A stretch of DNA of 39,367 bases from the NCBI GenBank assembly GCA_004124535.1, contig SCKQ01000018.1:1-39367 (forward strand), written 5' to 3'. This document shows, one piece after another, positions 9,881 through 18,161 of the stretch. This stretch comes from Fidelibacterota bacterium. GTDB lineage: Bacteria > Marinisomatota > Marinisomatia > Marinisomatales > TCS55. The first letter of the stretch is position 1; each line of letters begins with the position of its first letter. A program made the position numbers and the translations under genes. Under the pieces are notes generated by a model. That model searched no databases, was not told the DNA's origin, and saw nothing but the letters and a program-made list of their open reading frames with translations.

Positions 9881-11284
9881 TTATTTATTCGGAAACTGAT
9901 GCAGAATTGAGGCAACACAGGCGGTAAGCTTTTTAGCATAGGGTATATGGACAAATTCATTAGGGCCATGGGCATTGGATTGCGGTCCAAGGATGCCCGT
10001 AATGACAAACTGAGCTTGCGGAAATTTCTCGCCCAGCATGGCCATAAATGGTATGGTGCCACCCTCGCCTATGGACAAGGCTGGTTTATTAAAATATGCC
10101 TGGGATGCTTCCTGGATAGCAGCATCCAGCCAGGAATCCAATGCCGGCGCGTTCCATCCGGTTGCAGGTTCATCAAATTCAACTGTTACACTGGCATTGT
10201 TAGGTGGATCATCCGTTAAAGCCTTCCGCATCGCATCTACTGCAATTTCTTTATCAAGGGTAGGTGGAATGCGCATCGATAAGCGTAATGCTGTATACGG
10301 TCGTAATACATTACCTCCATCTTTTACAGCGGGGACACCATCCATCCCCACAACAGATAATGCCGGTTTCCAGGTTCGGTTCAGGATCCCTTCAACGGGG
10401 TCTTCTGTGGTAGGGTCCATGGATCCATGCCAGGGGAATTTTTCAGTTTCACCATCCATAGCCGCAATTAAATCTACGGCTTCCTTTACCCTGTGGTCCG
10501 GAATTTCAACAGTCAGTTCATCCAGAAGTATGGTCCCGGTTTTTTCATCTTCCAACTTCGAAAGAAGCTGCCGTAATACCCTGAATGAAGATGGCACCAA
10601 TCCACTTGCAGACCCTGAATGAACTCCTTCTGTTAGCACATCAACACGAACGGTACAGCCAATGAGGCCTCGCAATGATGTAGTTGTCCAGAATTGTTCA
10701 TAGTTACCTGCACCAGAATCCAGGCAAACCACTAGATTAGGTACCCCAATAACTGCGCTGCAATGATCCATGTAAAATGGTAGATCTGGCGAACCACTTT
10801 CTTCGGAAAATTCAATTAAAATGAGTATCCTTGGGTGTTTCATACCTTGTTTTTTTAATGAACGGACAGCTGCTGTAGCAGCGAACATTGCATAACCATC
10901 ATCTGCTCCACCCCGGCCATACAGTTTATCTCCTTCCATAACAGGGGTCCAGGGACCAAATCCATCCCGCCAGCCTTCCATTTCCGGCTGTTTATCCAAG
11001 TGGCCATACATAAGGATATTTCCTTCTGCTTCACCTGGACAATCGATCAATATCAATGGTGTTCTATTATTTTCCTGAAAAACATGGACAGTACTGGGCT
11101 CCGGTTTATGTTTTTCAGCCCATGCTTGAGCCAACTCCAATGCTGCTGCCATATGACCACTTTCAACCCAGTCCGGATCAAAATCCGGTGATTTATTAGG
11201 AATCCGAATATACTCCACTAGAGTTGGGACAATATGGTCATCCCAAAATTGGTTTACGTAATTCTCATTTTTTATTTGATCCAT
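9881..11284 (-). CDS. M20-family metallopeptidase (dipeptidase-like)
   Basis: Protein of 467 residues with the di-zinc M20 pattern: H95 and D97 in YGHLDKQP, bridging D128 in GRGGADDG, catalytic E161 and ligand E162 in FSEESGS, a later aspartate in VVCLDSG, and the C-terminal NAHGPNEF histidine. The central lid domain (residues about 215–330) starts with the HSGSASG motif. No signal peptide is seen, so it is cytosolic. Family members cleave dipeptides, including carnosine-type and Xaa-Xaa peptides. It is transcribed divergently from lysA across a 125-bp gap and heads the rhodanese–ROK–DASS gene run. Release of amino acids from imported wall or protein peptides is plausible. The start ATG has only a weak ribosome binding site. 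Confidence 0.93.
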   Translation of the reverse strand: MDQIKNENYVNQFWDDHIVPTLVEYIRIPNKSPDFDPDWVESGHMAAALELAQAWAEKHKPEPSTVHVFQENNRTPLILIDCPGEAEGNILMYGHLDKQPEMEGWRDGFGPWTPVMEGDKLYGRGGADDGYAMFAATAAVRSLKKQGMKHPRILILIEFSEESGSPDLPFYMDHCSAVIGVPNLVVCLDSGAGNYEQFWTTTSLRGLIGCTVRVDVLTEGVHSGSASGLVPSSFRVLRQLLSKLEDEKTGTILLDELTVEIPDHRVKEAVDLIAAMDGETEKFPWHGSMDPTTEDPVEGILNRTWKPALSVVGMDGVPAVKDGGNVLRPYTALRLSMRIPPTLDKEIAVDAMRKALTDDPPNNASVTVEFDEPATGWNAPALDSWLDAAIQEASQAYFNKPALSIGEGGTIPFMAMLGEKFPQAQFVITGILGPQSNAHGPNEFVHIPYAKKLTACVASILHQFPNK

Positions 11285-11409
11285 CAGTTATTAATATAAA
11301 ATATAGGCTCGTAATTTCGCTTTTTCTGATCAAAGGATTCAGTAATTATTTTCTGCCTAATTCTGAGGCGATTATATTCAACCGATAGATATATATTGAA
11401 TAGATAATA

Positions 11410-12666
11410 ATGACAAAACACCCATTACTAAATGAAGTACAAGATGGCAGTAGGTTAAAAAATGTTTCCGAGGAGTTTGGCACACCACTTTATACCTATT
11501 TTGGTGAACAAATACGCAATAACCTGGATCGCATTGATACGGCATTACGCGCAAATTTTAAAAAATATCAGATCTATTATGCTGTAAAATCCAACAACAA
11601 TCCAAACTTACTCGCTTTCATGCATCAGCATCTCCCAACTCTGGGGGCTGATTGTTCCAGTCCCGGAGAATTGCTGGCGGCCGAAAGGGCCAGTATTCCC
11701 TTTACTAATTGTGTTTATACTGGTAATTATGAATCTATGGATGATTTACAATGCGCTGTTGATAGCGGCTGTGAAATAAATCTAGATGATGAGACATCAT
11801 TCACGCGACTGAAAAATATTTGTATTCCAGAATATATAAGTTTCCGACTAAATCCTGGCGTCGGCAAAGGTCGTTTTGCTGAAATAGTTACCGGTGGTCG
11901 CGAAGCCAAATTTGGTATTCCTGTTGAAAATATCGCTGCTGTGTATAAATCAGCCTTAACAGATGGTGTAAAAACTTTTGGATTACAATGCCATTCAGGA
12001 TCAGCTATTCTTGATCAAAAACATTTCAGAGAAAACACCCAACTAATTCTTAAAACAGCACGCCATATAGAGGATATTATTAACCATAGATTATTGAAAA
12101 TTTCCATCGGTAGCGGTTTCGGCATTCCCTATGTTGATGATGAAGATCCACTCAATTTTAATGATGTATTTGATCTGGTAGCCGAAGTTTTCAAAGAATT
12201 CTATGGACAGCATCAACATGATTGGCCTATCCTATGCATCGAGCCTGGTCGCGCACTTGTAGGTGATGCGGCTATACTTCTGGCCCAGGTGACTGGTATA
12301 AAGGATAGTTACAAAACATTTATCGGATTGGATGCTGGTATGGAAACACTAATGCGTCCGGCACTATACGGTACAGTCCATCGCATCTACAAGGTTGGCG
12401 CCGTTACAGAAAAACAAAATATAACTGTTGATGTCACTGGTCGCATATGTGAGAATACAGATCGCCTAGCAGTAGATATTCCCTTTCCAGATGTAGTTGA
12501 AGGTGACTTAATTGCTATCATGGATACCGGTGCGTATGGATATTCCATGGCCCACCAGTTCAACACACGACCACGACCTGCTGAGGTACTTGTTGATAAG
12601 GGTGCACCACGCCTTATTCGATCTCGCGAAACAATAGAAGATATTTTCCGTAATTGTGATAATTAG
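11410..12666 (+). CDS. lysA: Diaminopimelate decarboxylase
   Basis: Protein of 418 residues, the usual size for LysA, a PLP-dependent fold-III decarboxylase that converts meso-diaminopimelate to lysine. Visible motifs are the PLP lysine K60 in YYAVKSN, HSGS in the PLP-phosphate region, GSGFG, EPGRALVG, the CENTD motif with the active-site cysteine, and the DTGAYGYSM tail signature. The GH18 gene begins 8 bases after its stop, so the two are very likely co-transcribed with the wall-lytic genes downstream. It could work in ordinary lysine biosynthesis or recover lysine from murein-derived DAP. The upstream gap is too short for a full lysine riboswitch and none is seen. Confidence 0.95.
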   Translation: MTKHPLLNEVQDGSRLKNVSEEFGTPLYTYFGEQIRNNLDRIDTALRANFKKYQIYYAVKSNNNPNLLAFMHQHLPTLGADCSSPGELLAAERASIPFTNCVYTGNYESMDDLQCAVDSGCEINLDDETSFTRLKNICIPEYISFRLNPGVGKGRFAEIVTGGREAKFGIPVENIAAVYKSALTDGVKTFGLQCHSGSAILDQKHFRENTQLILKTARHIEDIINHRLLKISIGSGFGIPYVDDEDPLNFNDVFDLVAEVFKEFYGQHQHDWPILCIEPGRALVGDAAILLAQVTGIKDSYKTFIGLDAGMETLMRPALYGTVHRIYKVGAVTEKQNITVDVTGRICENTDRLAVDIPFPDVVEGDLIAIMDTGAYGYSMAHQFNTRPRPAEVLVDKGAPRLIRSRETIEDIFRNCDN

Positions 12667-12674
12667 TTAAAGGG

Positions 12675-15122
12675 ATGCAAATAGTACGTCCAATTATATT
12701 GGTCTTTATAACAATGTCATTGTTCAGCTTTGGGCAGGAACGCCCCAGCATTCACCAAATTCAGCTTGAATACTATAATGATAACTATACTGCACCTCCG
12801 GATCAGCGCACCAACGAAAAAATTATACCCGTTCAACCGCGCAATGTGACACCAACACGTGAAGTGTTTGGTTATCATCCTTACTGGATGGGAACTGCCT
12901 GGCAAAACTATAACTACAACTTGCTCTCAACCATCGCCTACTTTAGTGCTGAAGCGACCGCAACTGGCGATCTAAATAATCTTCATGGCTGGCCGGTCAC
13001 AGGCTTAATCAATATTGCCCACAACAACGGTGTAGATGTGGTGCTTTGCGTTACCCTTTTCAGCAATAGTGATCTGGTAACTCTGCTGAGTAATGCAACT
13101 TATCGACAAAACCTGATTAATAACCTGTTGACACAAGTACAGGCTGGGAACGCCGATGGTGTCAATGTGGACTTTGAGTCATTTCCTGCGTCTCAGAAAC
13201 AAAATATGGTGCAGTTCATCACTGACCTTACAAACACCTTTCATACTGAAATTCCAGGATCCCAAGTTACCCTTGCTACCCCTGCCGTTGATTGGAACGA
13301 TGGCTGGGATTATAATGCATTAGCTACTATAAGTGATGGCTTGTTCATTATGGGGTACGATTACTATTACAGTGGTAGTTCAAGTACTGGACCTAATGCA
13401 CCGCTTACTGGGGGTGGATATACGGTTTCCTGGACAGTAAATGATTATTTGAATAAGACAAATAACCAGGCTGATAAATTAATCATTGGGTGTCCTTATT
13501 TTGGTTTTGAATGGCCGGCTGCATCCAGTTCAGCTGGTGCATCTACTACAGACACTGGTTCAGCAAAATTCTATGCAGAAATGGAAGGGAATGCACTATC
13601 ATACGGAAAACTATGGCATGAATCATCACAGACACCATGGTACCGCTATCAAAACCCTAACTGGATACAAGGCTGGTATGATGACAGTTTATCCTTATCC
13701 CTGAAATATGATTTTGCTATCAATAATGATCTATTAGGGGTTGGTGTTTGGGCAATGGGTTATGATGGCAGCAACCCTGAACTCTGGGACTTGCTCTCTG
13801 CTAAATTTGGCGCTAATGCACCGCCGACAACACCAAGCAGGTTGATTATCAAGAATGTTGGTAGTGGTGATGTAATGATAGACTTTCAGGGAGCGCAAGC
13901 TGCTGATATCTACATCGCACTACGAGGTTACCTTGATAACAACACTCTTGATACATTGGGTATTTACACTCAACGACCAATTATTATTGATAACCTGACC
14001 GCAGGTGAACCTTATTTTCTTTCTATTTCCGCTAGGAATGACTTCGGTTCCAGTCCCCAGACAGAATTGCTGGGTGTAATACCAACAACTGGGAATGTAA
14101 AGTGTTTGATCATAAATGGCTTTGATCGGGTAAATGGCACTACCAATACATTTGACTATATAAAGCAGCACGGCAGTGCTTTTCATGCACAAGGTTATCC
14201 CTTTGATAACGCAACCAACGAAGCAGTTATAGACGGCGACATTGACCTCGATAACTATGCAGTTGTAGACTGGATCCTCGGAGAAGAAGGTACAGCTACC
14301 AGCTCATTTACGGGAGCAGAACAAGACCTGGTGGAATCGTATTTAGAAAATGGGGGGTTTCTTTTTGCGTCTGGTTCAGAGATTGGCTATGACCTTGCTA
14401 GTCAAGGCAGTACCTCTGACGGTCAATTCTTCCAGAACTATCTGAAAGCAAACTATATCTCCGATGCGGCCGGCGGACAGCAAGGAACCTACAGCGGCTA
14501 TGGTGTAACCAATTCATTGTTTGATGGAATATCCGATATCACCTTTGATAACGGAACTCACGGCACTTATGATGTGGACTGGCCTGACGGCATCAAACCA
14601 GTTAATGGTGCTGAGGTATGTGCAAAATATAATGACGTAGATTATGCAACCCGCGGCGGCATGGGCATCAGCTATACCGGCACATTCGGCAATAGTAGCG
14701 AAAACGGCGGTGTTGTATTTATATCTGTTGGTTTTGAAACAATTTATCCCGAATCAAAACGGGATCAATTGCTTGATAGGATTCTCAACTTCTATGAAAC
14801 TGAGCTCAGTATCGCAAATAATTCACAAGTTGCCTTACCGGAAGCAGTATCAATTCATGCACTGTATCCAAATCCAACAAATTCATCCCTTACATTAGAA
14901 TTCCTAACGGATCTAAACAACGAGGTTGTGCAGATTGCAATCATCGATATTTTGGGGCGGCAAGTAAAGACCGTGAATATTTCGTTGGCGGGTACATACA
15001 AACACACGTGGGTGTGGGACGGGTTGGACGATCACAACAGAGAATTACCAACGGGTATATACATATTAACTTTAACCAGTGGTCAAACCATTGATACTAG
15101 AAAAATTACCATTTTAAAATAA
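12675..15122 (+). CDS. Secreted GH18 glycosidase with Fn3, GATase-like and T9SS sorting domains
   Basis: Protein of 815 residues. A signal peptide (1–20) is followed by a linker whose residues 21–45 match the start of the next gene's mature protein. Residues about 62–378 form a GH18 barrel; its catalytic strand is DGVNVDFE with acid E168. The middle Asp of the usual DxDxE is Asn, as in YaaH/SleL-type GlcNAc-releasing wall enzymes. Next come an Fn3-like domain (about 380–470), an alpha/beta domain (about 474–705: CLIINGFDR, VVDWILGEE, LVESYLENGGFLFASG) like those attached to xanthan-lyase-type or amidase-type proteins, and a T9SS type A sorting domain (YPNPTNSS to LPTGIYILTL) at the end. It is therefore exported to the outer surface. 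Peptidoglycan is the likely substrate from its neighbours; chitin is possible. Confidence 0.9.
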   Translation: MQIVRPIILVFITMSLFSFGQERPSIHQIQLEYYNDNYTAPPDQRTNEKIIPVQPRNVTPTREVFGYHPYWMGTAWQNYNYNLLSTIAYFSAEATATGDLNNLHGWPVTGLINIAHNNGVDVVLCVTLFSNSDLVTLLSNATYRQNLINNLLTQVQAGNADGVNVDFESFPASQKQNMVQFITDLTNTFHTEIPGSQVTLATPAVDWNDGWDYNALATISDGLFIMGYDYYYSGSSSTGPNAPLTGGGYTVSWTVNDYLNKTNNQADKLIIGCPYFGFEWPAASSSAGASTTDTGSAKFYAEMEGNALSYGKLWHESSQTPWYRYQNPNWIQGWYDDSLSLSLKYDFAINNDLLGVGVWAMGYDGSNPELWDLLSAKFGANAPPTTPSRLIIKNVGSGDVMIDFQGAQAADIYIALRGYLDNNTLDTLGIYTQRPIIIDNLTAGEPYFLSISARNDFGSSPQTELLGVIPTTGNVKCLIINGFDRVNGTTNTFDYIKQHGSAFHAQGYPFDNATNEAVIDGDIDLDNYAVVDWILGEEGTATSSFTGAEQDLVESYLENGGFLFASGSEIGYDLASQGSTSDGQFFQNYLKANYISDAAGGQQGTYSGYGVTNSLFDGISDITFDNGTHGTYDVDWPDGIKPVNGAEVCAKYNDVDYATRGGMGISYTGTFGNSSENGGVVFISVGFETIYPESKRDQLLDRILNFYETELSIANNSQVALPEAVSIHALYPNPTNSSLTLEFLTDLNNEVVQIAIIDILGRQVKTVNISLAGTYKHTWVWDGLDDHNRELPTGIYILTLTSGQTIDTRKITILK

Positions 15123-16399
15123 TGGAATATTTTAAATGGAAATTATTATTGGTTTTGACTATCACTTTTCTATCAGCCCAGACTAGGCAATCCACTCATC
15201 AGATCCAGGCTGAATATTATAAAACCATCACAACACCTCCAGTGGACAAGGTTACGGTACTAACTGGTTTAGATGTACTGCTGGAAAAAAAGCTTGATTT
15301 GATCACTGGTAAAACCATCGCCCTGGTCACCAATCAGACTGGAATCGACCGCTATGGTATACCAAATTATAAACGACTGCTGTCTTTGGATGACATCCAC
15401 CTGAAAGTGATTTTTTCCCCTGAACACGGTCTATTTGGCGAGGCCGATGAAGAAATAACATACGATAAAAAGATCGCCGACCTTCCTGATGTATTCAGTC
15501 TATATGGTACCGCACGCAAACCAACGCCGAAAATGTTGCAGGGTGTAGACCTGATCATTTATGATATTCAGGATATCGGTGCTCGCTTTTATACCTATAT
15601 TTCAACTTTAGGCCTGGTCATGGAAGCTGCAGCTGCGTTACATATACCAGTGCTGGTATTGGATCGCCCCAATCCAATCCGTAGTGATATAGTCGAAGGC
15701 CCATTATTGGATTTGAAATATCAGTCCTTCGTTGGCAAATATCCCATTCCCATCCGCTATGGGTGGACCGTAGGGGAACTGGCCCAAAAGATTGTTGCAG
15801 AACAATGGATTGCTGCTGTCCCATCCCTAAGTGTCATTTCCATGGAAGGTTGGTATGCTTCCCTCTGGTATGATGAAACAACTTTGCCCTGGGTCAAACC
15901 TTCGCCTAATATACCTGACGTAGGTACCGCACTAATATACCCGGGTATGTGTTTGCTGGAAGGAACGAATGTTAGTGAAGGCCGCGGCACAGACCATCCC
16001 TTTAAATGGTTTGGTGCTCCCTGGATTGATGGTAAAATACTTTCCCAAGAGCTGAATAAACTGCAGTTGCCTGGTGTCGTTTTTGTACCGAAATCATTTA
16101 CACCTGTATCCATTCCCGGTGTAGCAGATAAACCCAAGTATGAGAATCAGCTCTGTAACGGCATTGAGATCAGAGTTATTACTAGGAATAATTATAAAAG
16201 CCTTAACGTAGGAGTAAGTGTAATAAAAAAACTAAAGGAATTGTACCCAGAAAACATTGTCTTTAAGGAAAATCGATTGAATAGGTTATGGGGTAGCGAC
16301 ACGCTGGTTAAAGAGCTGCAGAAAAAGCGGATCCCTATCAATTTCTATGCCGCTGGAGGGCTTACGATATTTCTTTTACTGACTTTATTAATCAACTAG
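15122..16399 (+). CDS. namZ: NamZ-family (DUF1343, GH171) exo-beta-N-acetylmuramidase
   Basis: Protein of 425 residues. After a signal peptide (1–19) comes a linker with the HQIQAEYY motif shared with the GH18 protein, then the DUF1343 fold (about 50–400). Family features include ALVTNQTGIDR, FSPEHGLFGEAD, LIYDIQDIGARFYTYIST, LDRPNPIR and NVSEGRGTDHPF. Characterised NamZ enzymes remove terminal MurNAc from peptidoglycan fragments. Its ATG overlaps the GH18 stop by one base (TAATG), implying coupled translation. The C-terminus is odd: the last 20 residues form a hydrophobic helix instead of the usual Trp/Arg-containing end. A shifted frame from the AAAAA run at 16322–16326 restores a family-like Trp segment, so a frameshift is possible. 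Family assignment is firm; the anchor is uncertain. Confidence 0.88.
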   Translation: MEYFKWKLLLVLTITFLSAQTRQSTHQIQAEYYKTITTPPVDKVTVLTGLDVLLEKKLDLITGKTIALVTNQTGIDRYGIPNYKRLLSLDDIHLKVIFSPEHGLFGEADEEITYDKKIADLPDVFSLYGTARKPTPKMLQGVDLIIYDIQDIGARFYTYISTLGLVMEAAAALHIPVLVLDRPNPIRSDIVEGPLLDLKYQSFVGKYPIPIRYGWTVGELAQKIVAEQWIAAVPSLSVISMEGWYASLWYDETTLPWVKPSPNIPDVGTALIYPGMCLLEGTNVSEGRGTDHPFKWFGAPWIDGKILSQELNKLQLPGVVFVPKSFTPVSIPGVADKPKYENQLCNGIEIRVITRNNYKSLNVGVSVIKKLKELYPENIVFKENRLNRLWGSDTLVKELQKKRIPINFYAAGGLTIFLLLTLLIN

Positions 16400-16408
16400 G
16401 ATAATTAA

Positions 16409-17089
16409 ATGACTGATAAATCCATATTTCGTTTATTCACAAAGTCATGTTCCATCATATTGATAATAAACATATTTACATATCCTTGCAGTTTTACACT
16501 AGGGCAAACACCTGCGAATAAACTGGTCAAAGTAAAAGAAATTATACCTGACATTGAAATTGAACTTAAATACGCGACTGCGGAAAACTTTACCAAACAA
16601 ATATTGTACCCAACAAATACGTGTTTTCTAGCATTTGGCGCCCTTGAAAATCTTAAACTGGTCCAGGACAGCCTCCGCAATTTACAATTCCATAATGGGA
16701 TGAATTATGCTGGTGGTCTGGGATTGAAAATCTGGGATGGTTATCGACCTCGATCTGTTCAATACCGCATGTGGGATATTGTACCTGATCCACGCTATGT
16801 GGCTGATCCAAATATTGGCTCTTCTCATAATCGTGGTGGCGCAGTTGATCTAACCATAATTGATTTTTCCACAAAAAAAGAATTAGATATGCCCACCGTT
16901 TTTGATTTCTTTGGCGTTGAAGCACACCATGAATACATGGACCATCCTCTCCATGTCATTGTAAACCGGGAATTGTTGAAAAATCTAATGACCAATGTAG
17001 GCGGTTTCTCAATATACGCGGAAGAATGGTGGCACTACAAATACCCACCATCGGATAATTTCCCCCTGCTCGATTTTCAACCAAAATGA
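16409..17089 (+). CDS. D-Ala-D-Ala dipeptidase, VanX/DdpX family (M15D)
   Basis: Protein of 226 residues. The zinc and catalytic set of VanX-type dipeptidases is complete: H140 and D147 in SSHNRGGAVDLT, catalytic E206 and ligand H209 in EEWWHY, and the conserved DGYRPRS arginine. A hydrophobic N-terminus (residues about 14–33, ending LGQ) predicts export. The enzyme splits D-Ala-D-Ala released from wall stem peptides. In resistance clusters VanX accompanies VanH and VanA; none is present, and the wall-lytic neighbours indicate murein turnover or scavenging instead. AGGA lies 8 bases before the ATG. It is the last gene of the lysA-led run and converges on the PorV-like gene with a 19-bp gap. 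Confidence 0.93.
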   Translation: MTDKSIFRLFTKSCSIILIINIFTYPCSFTLGQTPANKLVKVKEIIPDIEIELKYATAENFTKQILYPTNTCFLAFGALENLKLVQDSLRNLQFHNGMNYAGGLGLKIWDGYRPRSVQYRMWDIVPDPRYVADPNIGSSHNRGGAVDLTIIDFSTKKELDMPTVFDFFGVEAHHEYMDHPLHVIVNRELLKNLMTNVGGFSIYAEEWWHYKYPPSDNFPLLDFQPK

Positions 17090-17108
17090 ATATCGAGAGT
17101 GATTACAA

Positions 17109-18161
17109 TTAAAATCGTAAGCCGATTGTCACTCTTTGAATAAAATCAAATCTGCCAAAGTCTGTATAGGAGTAATCGAGTTTAAGCTTCGTATTGCTCT
17201 TTCCTAAACGGTAATAAATACCTCCGCCGAGGGTCAATCCCTCTTCTGTCGCATCCCGGAAAAGGGTGGCGTAACCACTACGTAAAAAGAATGTTTCTGC
17301 ATAAGCAAATTCCAGTCCAGCATTCATGCTTTCCGTATTATCATTAGGGTGCAACGCATCCAGTCCAAATGATATCCTCATTTTTTCGTTTTGAAGCAGT
17401 TCCCCTGCAATCCCGACACGAAAAATAAGCGGCAACGGGAATTGTTCCGTTTCATACAACGCATTAACAAATTCTACATTACCTTCATTTTGCTTATCAG
17501 GGTCAACGCTAATGATCATGTCTCTCCCATCCATCTTCAAACTATTACCGAAATTGGATAAGCTGGCCCCGATTCGAATGTCACGAAATGGTGTAACAAA
17601 TAGCGCTCCCAGATCAGCAGCAATTGCCTGAGCCATGGAATGCCAGATCTTTTGTTGTACAAATTTAAGATTACCGCCAATTGAGAATTTATCTGTTAAC
17701 CGCCGTGAATACGATAACGTTACGGCCAGATCACCAGCTTCAAAACGTTCGCCTGTACCTTCCGGTTCTTCCACCGTACGTACAATGTCTTCCGGTACAG
17801 TTAGACTAGTTAAACTGAACCCCAAGGTACCAATACCATGGGAATTGAAGGCAAACGCTAGATAGTTGAATTTAGTTTCTGCGATCCAGGGGCTATTAAC
17901 AATCATGGCCTGGATACCATCTAAGTAGGCCAGGCCAGCAGGATTCCAATAGATATTACTCAGGTCTCCATACATAGCGGTAAATGCATTACCCATTGCA
18001 GTAGCACGAGCATCTACCCCAATTTTTAGAAATTGCGCTGCTGTTGTTCCACGTTTGGTAATGGTATTGGTATTTGTGTTTTGGGAATAGATCAACCCTG
18101 TATCAAGCACAACAATAAACATGATAGTAATGATTTTAGTTTTTAGACCTATATATTTCAT
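17109..18161 (-). CDS. PorV/PorQ-family outer-membrane protein
   Basis: Protein of 350 residues with a signal peptide (to about residue 27, YSQ) and a beta-barrel pattern ending in a C-terminal phenylalanine (VTIGLRF). The N-terminal family signature is clear: AAQFLKIGVDARATAMGNAF and SNIYWNPAGLA. PorV is the T9SS outer-membrane shuttle that takes cargo from the translocon to the attachment complex; PorQ-like paralogs also occur. Its ATG overlaps the stop of the preceding T9SS cargo gene by 4 bp (ATGA), suggesting linked dosage of cargo and shuttle. I cannot tell PorV from PorQ or a lineage paralog without a tree. Confidence 0.88.
   Translation of the reverse strand: MKYIGLKTKIITIMFIVVLDTGLIYSQNTNTNTITKRGTTAAQFLKIGVDARATAMGNAFTAMYGDLSNIYWNPAGLAYLDGIQAMIVNSPWIAETKFNYLAFAFNSHGIGTLGFSLTSLTVPEDIVRTVEEPEGTGERFEAGDLAVTLSYSRRLTDKFSIGGNLKFVQQKIWHSMAQAIAADLGALFVTPFRDIRIGASLSNFGNSLKMDGRDMIISVDPDKQNEGNVEFVNALYETEQFPLPLIFRVGIAGELLQNEKMRISFGLDALHPNDNTESMNAGLEFAYAETFFLRSGYATLFRDATEEGLTLGGGIYYRLGKSNTKLKLDYSYTDFGRFDFIQRVTIGLRF

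Noticed and set aside
10038..10622. A 194-codon plus-strand frame opposite the M20 peptidase
   Set aside because: It lies wholly antisense to a gene with all catalytic motifs intact; its composition is Ser/Pro-rich, as typical of shadow frames.
11285..11409. Possible lysine riboswitch or clear divergent promoters upstream of lysA
   Set aside because: The 125-bp gap is shorter than a lysine riboswitch with its expression platform, none of the conserved helices is visible, and no -35/-10 pair stands out in the AT-rich sequence.
16409..17089. Vancomycin resistance locus
   Set aside because: Although the dipeptidase is VanX-like, there is no VanH, VanA-type ligase or VanRS pair nearby; the neighbours are wall hydrolases.
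17096..17135. Nested inverted repeat (AGAGTGA/TCACTCT with inner AATCG/CGATT) at the convergent junction of the VanX and PorV-like genes
   Set aside because: It could be a shared terminator, but the outer stem spans a long loop, most of it is PorV coding sequence, and no T-run follows on either strand.
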